Shown here in pieces: positions 1 through 5,765 of a stretch of 8,640 nt of DNA. Within the stretch, counting starts at the first letter, position 1; each line of letters starts with the position of its first letter. The notes under the pieces are model-generated. The model ran no database searches. It was not told the origin of the DNA and worked only from the letters and a program-made list of their open reading frames with translations. The position numbers and the translations under genes were made by a program. Source of the DNA: an uncultured Dyadobacter sp. (GTDB taxonomy: Bacteria; Bacteroidota; Bacteroidia; Cytophagales; Spirosomataceae); the NCBI GenBank assembly GCA_946481035.1, contig CAMLNK010000122.1, forward strand, positions 1 through 8,640, written 5' to 3'.

Positions 1-147
1 CTGACCGGGCCGCATAAGCATTTCATCGGCGGCAAAATCCCGGATAGTGCTGTTTTCGGCCAGCCTGGCGATCAGCTCCCTGTCAAATTGGTCAAAATGG
101 GTTACCAGGTATTGGTAGATTTCAGATTGTACTGCCGGTGAGTTCAT
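1..147 (-). CDS. Crp/Fnr family transcriptional regulator, N-terminal part (cut by window edge)
   Basis: Only the first 49 codons are present; the gene continues past position 1. The ATG is at 147-145. The peptide begins MNSPAVQSEIYQYLVTHFDQ and continues with F-D-R-E-L-I-A-R-L, then a charged stretch ending in L-M-R-P-G-Q. This is the usual entry into a cyclic-nucleotide-binding beta-roll: a leading amphipathic helix, then a strand ending in a [LR]xPG turn as in Crp/Fnr regulators. The DNA-binding helix-turn-helix lies outside the window, so the family call rests on this segment alone. The gene lies 71 nt downstream of the YeeE pair on the same strand and may be read as the last gene of that operon, from its own promoter, or both. 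Inference: it is the likely activator acting at the two matching palindromes upstream of the enzyme and permease genes. Confidence 0.72.
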   Translation of the reverse strand, partial: MNSPAVQSEIYQYLVTHFDQFDRELIARLAENSTIRDFAADEMLMRPGQ

Positions 148-170
148 AATATCGACAAATGGCGTGACCG

Positions 171-178
171 CAAATTTA
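171..178 (-). promoter_or_regulatory. Candidate -7 box for the Crp/Fnr gene
   Basis: Read on the minus strand this is TAAATTTG, a full match to the Bacteroidota -7 consensus TAnnTTTG. It would start a transcript about 18 nt before the regulator's ATG. The nearest upstream TTG (207-205) is 26 nt away, longer than the usual 19-21 nt spacer, so only half of the promoter is convincing. If real, it lets the regulator be made independently of the upstream sulfur operon. Confidence 0.35.
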
Positions 179-218
179 ACGGATGGTGTAGGAAGTCTAA
201 CAGTCAAAAGACCTTATG

Positions 219-722
219 CTAATGCGGAAGCGACTCGCGAAAGCGGCCATACACCCACGTTCCCCCAATGGCGCTAATCAATACGACAGCTGCCACCAGC
301 GCTCCTGTGCCAATTTGGGCAAACAGCGGCCCCGGGCAAGCCCCGGTGAGCGCCCAGCCAAGCCCGAAGATTAAACCTCCGTAGATTTGCCCCTTGTTGA
401 ATTTCTTAGGCGTGAAGGTAATCGGCTCACCGTAAATGGTTTTTACATCAAACCGTTTAATCAGCCACACCGAAACGATCCCGGTGATCACGGCAGACCC
501 GATGATGCCGTACATATGAAAGGATTGCAGCCGGAACATTTCCTGAATGCGAAACCAACTGATGACCTGGGCCTTGACGAAAACCACCCCGAACAGCAGC
601 CCTACAAACAAGTATTTGAAATTATGGTACCATTTATGCCGCAAATGCGACTCGTTGATGCAGATTGTGTCCTGTGAACGCAGTTCCAGGTCGGCGGTAT
701 ACTCAGTGATTGAAGTTTGCAT
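219..722 (-). CDS. YeeE/YedE family sulfur-transport protein, second half-size subunit (DUF6691-like)
   Basis: A 167-residue membrane protein with about four hydrophobic segments (roughly residues 37-55, 72-89, 112-128 and 135-157). The family motif G-A-C-P-G-P is at 127-132, with Cys129 as the conserved residue. YeeE/YedE proteins move thiosulfate or related sulfur species across the inner membrane by passing them along conserved cysteines. In many bacteria the protein is split into two half-size genes, as here, and the two halves are thought to work together. Its start lies 3 nt downstream of the stop of the partner half, so the two are translationally coupled. An N-terminal hydrophilic stretch of about 35 residues precedes the first membrane segment; the family core would begin near F35-K36. 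The exact substrate (thiosulfate, sulfide or polysulfide) cannot be read from the sequence. Confidence 0.87.
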   Translation of the reverse strand: MQTSITEYTADLELRSQDTICINESHLRHKWYHNFKYLFVGLLFGVVFVKAQVISWFRIQEMFRLQSFHMYGIIGSAVITGIVSVWLIKRFDVKTIYGEPITFTPKKFNKGQIYGGLIFGLGWALTGACPGPLFAQIGTGALVAAVVLISAIGGTWVYGRFRESLPH

Positions 723-725
723 GAA

Positions 726-1286
726 TTATCCATTCAAGATCAGTGGTAAAAAAATATTGGCCATCAGAAAACCTCCGGCCATAAAACACAGGGTAGCCAC
801 CAGCGACGGCCATTGCAGGGTGCTCAATCCCATGATCGCGTGCCCGCTGGTACAACCGCCTGCATACCGCGACCCGAACCCCACCAGAAAGCCGCCTCCT
901 ACTAACATCACCAACCCGCGGCCGGTGATTAGGCTATCCCATGAATAGAGCTGCACAGGTATCATACCCGAGAAGTCGTTGATGCCGTAACCGGCGAGTT
1001 CTTTCGCCAGACGGGGATCGATCTGCATCATTTCAGAACCGGAAAGAAAATAAGCTGCCAGCATTCCGCCGAAGACAATACCCGCTGCAAAAAACAGGTT
1101 CCACATCTCCTTTTTATAGTCGTATTTAAAAAACGGCACATCTGCCGGGAAGCAACTCGCGCAGATGTGCCGCAGGTTTGCCGAAATACCAAAATGCTTA
1201 TTGCCCAATACAAGCAGCACGGGCACGGTCATCCCGATCAGCGGGCCTGCTACATACCACGGCCAGGGCTGTTTGATCATTTCCAT
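726..1286 (-). CDS. YeeE/YedE family sulfur-transport protein, first half-size subunit
   Basis: A 186-residue integral membrane protein. It carries the signature [11 protein letters not shown] at residues 143-153, with the conserved cysteine at 145. It also has a C-A-S-C pair at 42-45 in the first periplasmic or cytoplasmic loop. Hydrophobic segments are visible near residues 10-28, 62-82, 122-140 and 160-184. In the family this motif is the substrate-relay cysteine of thiosulfate/sulfur permeases (TsuA-type fold). The start is 4 nt after the stop of the persulfide dioxygenase gene and the stop is 3 nt before the second YeeE half, so the three genes form one tight operon. The likely job is import or export of the sulfur compound that the dioxygenase-rhodanese consumes or makes. 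The direction of transport is inference. Confidence 0.88.
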   Translation of the reverse strand: MEMIKQPWPWYVAGPLIGMTVPVLLVLGNKHFGISANLRHICASCFPADVPFFKYDYKKEMWNLFFAAGIVFGGMLAAYFLSGSEMMQIDPRLAKELAGYGINDFSGMIPVQLYSWDSLITGRGLVMLVGGGFLVGFGSRYAGGCTSGHAIMGLSTLQWPSLVATLCFMAGGFLMANIFLPLILNG

Positions 1287-1290
1287 TCTT

Positions 1291-2709
1291 TTACAATAAT
1301 ATGCTCGGACATACGTAATCTGTGATCTTCAACCGGCCTGACTCTTTGATAGCCTTGAAACCACCTTTTATATCAACCAGATTCACATACCCCCTCGCTC
1401 TGAGAATGGAAATAAAGATCATCGAACGGTAGCCGCCGGCGCAATGCACCAAATAGGTCTTTTCCTTGTCGATCTCACTTTGATGCCCGTTCAGATAGTC
1501 GAGCGGCAGGCTTTGGGCACCCTCTGCATGTTCTGATAAATATTCACTCGCTTTTCTGACGTCTAGCAGCGTCCAGGAAGGATTGTCCCTCAATAATTCG
1601 GGCACCCGACCGGCTTCAACCGAAGCAATCGTATCCACTTCCTTACCTGCCAGCTCCCATGATTTGAAACCACCCGCCAGATGTCCGATCGTATGATCGT
1701 AACCCACGCGCGCGAGCCGGGTGATCACCTCTTCCTCGCGACCGGGCTCGGCAATCACAAGAATCGGCTGGCGGATGTCATCGATAAGCGCTCCTACCCA
1801 GGGGGCAAAACTGCCATCGATACCGATATTGATTGAATTCGGCACAAAACCCTTTGCAAAAACCTCCGCCGAGCGGGTATCAAGGATTAAAGCCCCGGTT
1901 TGATTTGCCGCCGTTTCGAATGCCTCGGCATTCAATGCCTGCATGCCGCGATTCAGCACCTGGTCAATACTTTCATACCCATTAATATTGAGCATGACGT
2001 TGGCCGGAAAGTAAGCGGGAGGTGGCAGCAGGCCTTCTGTCACCTTTTTGATGAAAGCCTGCTTACCGATAGGCTGCAACGCATAGTTGGCTTCCTTCTG
2101 ATGCCCCAGGCTGTCGGAGGTTTCCCTGCTCATATTCTTACCGCAAGCCGAACCTGCGCCATGGGCAGGATACACGGTCAGCGCATCATCGAGCGGCATT
2201 ATCTTCTCGTGCAGCGAATCGTAGAGCATACCTGCCAGCTTGTCCTGTGTTAAATCTTTGACAACTTTTTGCGCAAGGTCGGGCCGGCCTACATCTCCGA
2301 TGAACAATGTATCGCCTGTAAAAAGGCTGTGTTGACGGCCATTTTCATCCAACACAAGATAACAGGTGCTTTCCAGTGTATGCCCAGGCGTGTGAATGAC
2401 CCGGATGATAACCTTCCCCAGCGAAAGCACCTCGCTGTCAGCTGCGATATGGGCTTCGAAGTCAGGTTTTGCAGTTGGTCCATAGATAATCTTTGCCCCC
2501 GTCTTTTGGGCAAGGTCCAGATGGCCGCTTACAAAATCGGCATGAAAATGCGTTTCCAGTACATATTTAATTTTCGCTCCATCCTTTTCGGCGCGGGAAA
2601 TATACGGGCCCACTTCCCGGAGAGGGTCGATCACGGCCGCCTCCCCTTCACTTTCGATATAGTAGGTGCCCTGGGCAAGGCATCCGGTATAGATTTGTTC
2701 TATTTTCAT
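1291..2709 (-). CDS. CstB-like MBL-fold persulfide dioxygenase fused to two rhodanese domains
   Basis: A 472-residue cytoplasmic enzyme with three domains in order. Residues 1-230 form an ETHE1-type metallo-beta-lactamase-fold persulfide dioxygenase with T-H-F-H-A-D at 53-58, H63, H-T-P-G-H at 106-110, T-G-D at 131-133, G-D-V-G-R-P-D-L at 138-145 and P-A-H at 181-183. His54, His110 and Asp133 match the mononuclear Fe(II) ligands of the family. Residues about 265-358 form a rhodanese fold whose active-site cysteine is absent (I-A-E-P-G-R at 319-324). Residues about 365-458 form a second rhodanese with an intact loop C-A-G-G-Y-R-S (Cys423). This dioxygenase-pseudorhodanese-rhodanese order and length match staphylococcal CstB, which oxidises low-molecular-weight persulfides to thiosulfate. 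It is the first gene of the operon with the YeeE pair and has a Crp/Fnr-type palindrome 74 nt upstream. The exact substrate is inferred. Confidence 0.9.
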   Translation of the reverse strand: MKIEQIYTGCLAQGTYYIESEGEAAVIDPLREVGPYISRAEKDGAKIKYVLETHFHADFVSGHLDLAQKTGAKIIYGPTAKPDFEAHIAADSEVLSLGKVIIRVIHTPGHTLESTCYLVLDENGRQHSLFTGDTLFIGDVGRPDLAQKVVKDLTQDKLAGMLYDSLHEKIMPLDDALTVYPAHGAGSACGKNMSRETSDSLGHQKEANYALQPIGKQAFIKKVTEGLLPPPAYFPANVMLNINGYESIDQVLNRGMQALNAEAFETAANQTGALILDTRSAEVFAKGFVPNSINIGIDGSFAPWVGALIDDIRQPILVIAEPGREEEVITRLARVGYDHTIGHLAGGFKSWELAGKEVDTIASVEAGRVPELLRDNPSWTLLDVRKASEYLSEHAEGAQSLPLDYLNGHQSEIDKEKTYLVHCAGGYRSMIFISILRARGYVNLVDIKGGFKAIKESGRLKITDYVCPSILL

Positions 2710-2752
2710 CTCGTTGTAAACAATTTTGAGTGATACTTCCGGCAGAATATGT

Positions 2753-2760
2753 CAAAGTTC
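2753..2760 (-). promoter_or_regulatory. Candidate -7 box of the persulfide dioxygenase operon
   Basis: Read on the minus strand this is GAACTTTG, 7 of 8 to TAnnTTTG. It would place the transcription start near 2748, leaving a leader of about 38 nt. The centre of the upstream palindrome is 36.5 bp from the last G of this box, so the operator sits near -41.5. No good -33 TTG is visible, as expected for an activator-dependent promoter. Confidence 0.5.
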
Positions 2761-2781
2761 GTAAGGTGTGCAGCCATTGTC

Positions 2782-2797
2782 TGTGACCTTTGTCACC
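2782..2797 (-). promoter_or_regulatory. Crp/Fnr-type operator upstream of the persulfide dioxygenase operon
   Basis: The plus strand reads TGTGACCTTTGTCACC: perfect GTGAC arms (2783-2787 and 2792-2796) around a 4-bp spacer. This has the size and symmetry of Crp/Fnr-family sites. A near-copy lies upstream of the TSUP gene at the same distance from an AACTTTG box, and a Crp/Fnr gene lies at the end of the cluster. The palindrome is seen directly; the identity of the binding protein is inferred. Confidence 0.68.
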
Positions 2798-2843
2798 TTG
2801 CTGAAAAATCTTAATGCGGTTTCATCGCAACCCGTCGGAAATT

Positions 2844-3638
2844 TTAAAGAAACAGCTCTTTAAGCAGGATCAAACATCCCATTAACAATACAAACCACCC
2901 GAAACCTTTTTTCAATTGCCCGCTGTCGAGCTTTCCCGAAAGCAGCCCGCCTATGAAGATGCCCGCCACTGCAACCAATGTTATCGTTAAAAGCAAATAC
3001 CAGTTGATTGCGAAATGCCCAAGGTCTCCTGCAAACCCGACCAGTGAATTCAGCGCGATGATCAACAATGAAGTTCCCACTGCCTCTCGCATGGGCATGC
3101 CCAGCACCAGTACAAGTGTGGGGATCAGCAAAAAGCCACCGCCAGCACCCAACAGCCCGGTGATAAGGCCTATCCCAATCGCGCTAACAACTAGTTTCAA
3201 TACGTTGCGAGTCGGCCTGCATTCAAGACAGAGTGGTCTTGTCTGCCTGCCGGAGATCATTCCTGTCGACGCTGCAAGCATCAGGACGGCAAACAAGACC
3301 ATCGTCAGCAGCCGCTGGGTTAGCTCAAATCCGCCGACCATGAAAAGCTCATCCGGAATTACCGGAATCACCAGTCTTCGGGTCAAATAAACCGCTCCCG
3401 TCGAAATCATCCCGAAAAGCAAGGCGGTTTTGATGTTGACCAGCCCGCGTTGGTAGTTGGTATATGCGCCAACAAGGCTTGTGGAGCCCACAATGAACAG
3501 GGAATAGGATGTGGAGATAACAGGACTGATTCCAAAAATATAAACCAGCACCGGCACAGTCAGGATCGAACCGCCCCCTCCTATCAACCCTAGTGAAATG
3601 CCGATCAAGACCGACGCGAGGTAACCAATAATATCCAT
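2844..3638 (-). CDS. TSUP (TauE/SafE) family sulfite/sulfur-compound permease
   Basis: A 264-residue membrane protein with the two inverted family repeats. G-L-I-G-G-G-G-S-I-L-T-V-P is at residues 17-29 and G-L-L-G-A-G-G-G-F-L-L-I-P at 161-173, each opening a half of about four membrane segments. TSUP proteins export or import sulfite, sulfoacetate, taurine-derived or other sulfur anions. In cst-type sulfide-stress operons a TauE member travels with the persulfide dioxygenase, as here. The ATG at 3638 was chosen because the membrane core starts right after it (M-D-I-I-G-Y-L-A). A longer reading frame up to 3755 would run through the promoter and operator and adds a non-conserved, soluble leader. 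A C-L-E-C pair at 137-140 lies in the central loop between the two halves. No strong terminator follows, so some read-through into the dioxygenase operon is possible. Confidence 0.88.
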   Translation of the reverse strand: MDIIGYLASVLIGISLGLIGGGGSILTVPVLVYIFGISPVISTSYSLFIVGSTSLVGAYTNYQRGLVNIKTALLFGMISTGAVYLTRRLVIPVIPDELFMVGGFELTQRLLTMVLFAVLMLAASTGMISGRQTRPLCLECRPTRNVLKLVVSAIGIGLITGLLGAGGGFLLIPTLVLVLGMPMREAVGTSLLIIALNSLVGFAGDLGHFAINWYLLLTITLVAVAGIFIGGLLSGKLDSGQLKKGFGWFVLLMGCLILLKELFL

Positions 3639-3663
3639 CGAAACAAAATCTGAATCTTGATGG

Positions 3664-3671
3664 CAAAGTTG
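3664..3671 (-). promoter_or_regulatory. Candidate -7 box of the TSUP gene
   Basis: The minus strand reads CAACTTTG, 7 of 8 to TAnnTTTG. Its AACTTTG core is identical to that of the dioxygenase promoter. The palindrome centre is again 36.5 bp upstream of the last G. The predicted start near 3659 leaves a leader of about 20 nt before the ATG at 3638. Confidence 0.5.
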
Positions 3672-3692
3672 CGATCCGGACACATGCCGGTC

Positions 3693-3708
3693 TGTGACAA
3701 AGGTTACA
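3693..3708 (-). promoter_or_regulatory. Crp/Fnr-type operator upstream of the TSUP gene
   Basis: The plus strand reads TGTGACAAAGGTTACA: arms TGTGAC and GTTACA around 4 bp, with one mismatch to perfect symmetry. On the minus strand GTCACAGAC (3698-3690) aligns with the same nine bases at the dioxygenase promoter. The site lies in the divergent region shared with the PhnA-like gene, about 81 bp upstream of that gene's -7 box, so an effect on both directions is possible but not shown. Confidence 0.65.
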
Positions 3709-3781
3709 GAACAGGCTATTTCCAAATTTCGCAGCGACAAGAAACTTGCATCCATCCCGATAGATTGCTATTTATTTAGGG

Positions 3782-3789
3782 TATGTTTG
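3782..3789 (+). promoter_or_regulatory. Candidate -7 box of the PhnA-like gene
   Basis: TATGTTTG matches the Bacteroidota -7 consensus TAnnTTTG in full and lies 21 nt before the ATG at 3811, predicting a short leader of about 16 nt. The nearest upstream TTG (3765-3767) is only 14 nt away, so a canonical -33 element is not evident. Confidence 0.45.
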
Positions 3790-3810
3790 ATTAAAATAAT
3801 TACTACCAAT

Positions 3811-4380
3811 ATGAATTCGAACCTTGAAAAAAGGAGCGGCGGCGCATGTGAACTCTGTCAGTCTACCCAGCAAATCACTGTCTATCAGGTACCGCCCGTT
3901 GATTACCCCGACAATGAGATTGTCATATGCCACACCTGCCGGTCTCAGATAGAACGGGAGCAGCCGATGGAAGGCAGTTACTGGGGCTTTCTTTCTGATG
4001 TGATGTGGAGCCCTGTTCCAGCTGTGCAGGTAGTGGCCTGGCGCATGCTGAGCCGCCTGAAAAACGAAAGTTGGGCTGCGGACAATCTGGATATCATGTA
4101 CCTTGACGAGGACTTGCTGCGATGGGCGCAGGCAACCTCAGACCATGAGGATGCAGCTGAACTGCCGGTTCACCGGGATAGCAACGGCAACGTTTTGAAA
4201 ACCGGTGACACGGTTGTTCTCACCAGGACACTGGACGTAAAGGGAAGTTCGCTCAACGCCAGAATGGGTACAGTCGTGAAGAATATCCGCGTTGTTGAAG
4301 ACAATACCGACCAAATCGAAGGTAAGATAGATGGCCAGGTAATTGTGATATTGACCAAATACGTCCGTAAACAAGCATAA
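3811..4380 (+). CDS. PhnA/YjdM-like zinc-ribbon protein
   Basis: A 189-residue soluble protein. A four-cysteine zinc ribbon sits at the N-terminus (C-E-L-C at 13-16 and C-H-T-C at 40-43). A middle segment rich in Trp follows (about 50-115). The C-terminal PhnA/YjdM domain (about 119-189) has the pattern D-S-N-G-N-V-L-K-T-G-D-T-V then D-V-K-G-S-S-L-N, followed by G-T-V-V-K-N-I-R. Proteins of this family were named for alkylphosphonate utilisation, but that role is not established and they are distinct from phosphonoacetate hydrolase. The SH3-like C-terminal domain and zinc ribbon suggest binding to protein or nucleic acid. The start at 3811 follows a good -7 box; an upstream in-frame ATG at 3694 lies inside the operator and would add 39 unrelated residues. 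The gene diverges from TSUP and has no phosphonate genes near it. The family is fairly certain; the function is not. Confidence 0.85.
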   Translation: MNSNLEKRSGGACELCQSTQQITVYQVPPVDYPDNEIVICHTCRSQIEREQPMEGSYWGFLSDVMWSPVPAVQVVAWRMLSRLKNESWAADNLDIMYLDEDLLRWAQATSDHEDAAELPVHRDSNGNVLKTGDTVVLTRTLDVKGSSLNARMGTVVKNIRVVEDNTDQIEGKIDGQVIVILTKYVRKQA

Positions 4381-4381
4381 G

Positions 4382-4403
4382 GACCAGCCGGGCAGCTGTC
4401 TTT
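4382..4403 (+). terminator. Weak intrinsic terminator after the PhnA-like gene
   Basis: Directly after the stop codon, GACCAGC (4382-4388) can pair with GCTGTC (4395-4400) with one bulged C and a 6-nt loop, followed by a short pyrimidine run (TTTCTC). The stem is short and the U-tract weak, so this is tentative. Confidence 0.3.
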
Positions 4404-4463
4404 CTCGCCAACGATTCATCCGGTGCGTTCAACGACACTTCCCGGCTTTCCAACGATCATGCG

Positions 4464-4494
4464 TTGGCGGTGGAGGTTACAGTCCCTACTTTCG
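4464..4494 (+). promoter_or_regulatory. Candidate promoter of the lipoprotein gene
   Basis: A TTG at 4464-4466 is followed after 20 nt by TACTTTCG at 4487-4494, 7 of 8 to TAnnTTTG. The spacing fits the Bacteroidota -33/-7 pattern. Transcription would begin near 4500, inside the left arm of the following hairpin. Confidence 0.3.
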
Positions 4495-4527
4495 TCTGAC
4501 TTCGGTTCCCGGCCGAAATCAGACGAA
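4491..4527 (+). other. Strong hairpin in front of the lipoprotein gene
   Basis: Arms 4491-4505 and 4513-4527 pair at 14 of 15 positions around a 7-nt loop (TTCCCGG), ending 26 nt before the ATG at 4554. No U-tract follows, so it is not a typical terminator. It could be a 5'-leader structure that protects or regulates the mRNA, or a dyad bound by a regulator over the predicted start site. The structure is clear; the role is open. Confidence 0.55.
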
Positions 4528-4553
4528 GACCTGTTTAACCAAAACTTGAAATC

Positions 4554-5246
4554 ATGAAAACGAAAATCATTTTTTCCACAGCCATAGCGGCCCTGAGCAT
4601 AGCTACCCTGCAAACAGGGTGCGAAAGCAGGAAAAAAGCCGAAGCAAAATACGAGGCCGATTCGGTTACTAACGACAAAGTATCCTACGACACCACCTAC
4701 AAAAGCGAGCAGATCGCAGAACCTGTATTGACCGCCTCCGAAAAGCACTTCGATACTGCCGTGCTGTATCTGGACGGAAAGGATCATAAAAAGGCGGCCA
4801 TAGAAATCGGTGAAGGTATTTCAGCTATTCAAAAGGAAGGGGCACAGGACAAGGGAGAGCTGAAAGTCGAATTCGCCAAATCTGTCAAGCATTTGCAGCA
4901 ACTGCAAAAACTTGCAGGCGAGAACAAACTTACCTCGGCAGAACTGAAAAAGGGCTTTTGGCCAGCCGAAATGATGGTTGCGCATTACTCGATCGAAAAA
5001 TGGGAAAATGTGCCCGAATTCGACGTGAAGGCTAATGACCACCTAAGGACTGCCCTGGACGGCATCGAAAGAAAAACTGCCGACGCGGAGGCTTCCGTCA
5101 AACAGGAAGGGAAGCAACTGATCGCTGAAACGCGGTCCCTGCTCAAAACAGCGGAACACGGCGCAGGGGCTGACGCCCAAAAAGCCCGCGCGGACTTAAA
5201 ACAGCAAACTGCAAAGCTGAAAGCTTACATTAGAAAAAATATCTGA
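4554..5246 (+). CDS. Putative exported lipoprotein, charged and alpha-helical, family not recognised
   Basis: A 230-residue protein. It begins with a basic, hydrophobic signal (MKTKIIFSTAIAALSIATLQ) ending T-G-C at 21-23, which reads as a loose lipobox with Cys23 as the lipidated residue. There is no other cysteine. The mature part is rich in Lys, Glu, Ala and Gln and looks almost entirely helical. The main stretches are about 60-95, 101-122, 127-150 and 160-228, the last likely coiled. The pattern of short antiparallel helices with L-D-G-K-D-H-K-K-A-A near 73-82 recalls YfdX-type helical stress proteins, but I cannot confirm that membership. It is a single-gene transcription unit with its own candidate promoter, a leader hairpin and a strong terminator. 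A surface or periplasmic role is likely from the signal alone. Confidence 0.75.
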   Translation: MKTKIIFSTAIAALSIATLQTGCESRKKAEAKYEADSVTNDKVSYDTTYKSEQIAEPVLTASEKHFDTAVLYLDGKDHKKAAIEIGEGISAIQKEGAQDKGELKVEFAKSVKHLQQLQKLAGENKLTSAELKKGFWPAEMMVAHYSIEKWENVPEFDVKANDHLRTALDGIERKTADAEASVKQEGKQLIAETRSLLKTAEHGAGADAQKARADLKQQTAKLKAYIRKNI

Positions 5247-5318
5247 CAGGTATAAACAATTCCCCTGCCGGTGACGCACACCTATTGCGGACCCGCGGGC
5301 AGTACCGTATCTTTTATT

Positions 5319-5353
5319 GGACAGCTGCCATTACAGGCAGCTGTCCTTGCTTT
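5319..5353 (+). terminator. Intrinsic terminator after the lipoprotein gene
   Basis: Perfect 11-bp arms GGACAGCTGCC (5319-5329) and GGCAGCTGTCC (5336-5346) around a 6-nt loop, followed by TTGCTTT. It lies 73 nt after the stop at 5246 and ends that transcription unit. Confidence 0.8.
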
Positions 5354-5765
5354 AAAATACTTTCTTCCTGCTTCCCTGATCAGGTCCGCCGCAATAACCC
5401 ATAATAAGAAAAAAACATCAAATCTAATGGCTGAAACTAGAATGATTTCTACAAAAAGTATAACTATACTCTACTATGCGTGCTATATATTTGTTTAACA
5501 ATTTATAAACGTAGTTCTGCGTGATTGATGCTTTCCAATATTGGCGTACCTGTTTTTTGCCAACCCACTTACTCATGCGTTTACTTCATAATGTGTTAAC
5601 CGGTAGCGGGGGAATGAGTAACGTATACAGATAACCGACACCACATTTTTTTACACATCAGGATTTTTGCGTGCGTCACTCAAAAAGCGACAACAGGGAT
5701 CCTATGTACCAATTCGGCAACAGTTTCTGATAATTTATTTTTAACCAACCAAACAAAATCGCACG
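5354..5765. other. Long AT-rich non-coding stretch before the secreted-protein genes
   Basis: About 410 bp without a credible gene. It holds a full -7 match TATATTTG at 5486-5493 (no matching -33), a small dyad AGTATA-AC-TATACT at 5457-5470, and an inverted pair TTACTCAT / ATGAGTAA at 5569-5576 and 5614-5621. The base composition is clearly more AT-rich than the flanking genes. It most likely carries the promoter and a long leader for the gene at 5766, but no single site can be fixed. No tRNA-like or repeat-array structure was seen. Confidence 0.45.

Noticed and set aside
161..180. GTGAC and GTTA-like half-sites before the Crp/Fnr gene as a third operator
   Set aside because: The half-sites are 8 bp apart rather than 4, so they do not match the other two palindromes; the overlap with the candidate -7 box makes chance likely.
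387..948. Open frames on the plus strand opposite the two YeeE genes
   Set aside because: They lie antisense to well-recognised membrane proteins; their composition is that of reverse-strand noise.
1900..2733. Open frames on the plus strand opposite the persulfide dioxygenase gene
   Set aside because: They are antisense to a clear enzyme with intact catalytic motifs and show no family features.
3639..3755. Upstream extension of the TSUP frame to an ATG at 3755
   Set aside because: It would add 39 soluble residues, run through the -7 box and the operator, and hide the membrane core that starts right after the ATG at 3638.
3694..3810. Upstream extension of the PhnA-like frame to 3694
   Set aside because: The start codon lies inside the operator palindrome, the added residues are unlike the family, and a full -7 box sits at 3782-3789 just before the ATG at 3811.
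4450..4467. CCAACG / CGTTGG inverted repeat as a terminator or operator
   Set aside because: The arms are only 6 bp, no U-tract follows, and nothing else in the window matches it.
5271..5498. 75-codon open frame on the plus strand starting with GTG
   Set aside because: It runs straight through the strong terminator hairpin at 5319-5346, has low-complexity content and resembles no protein family.
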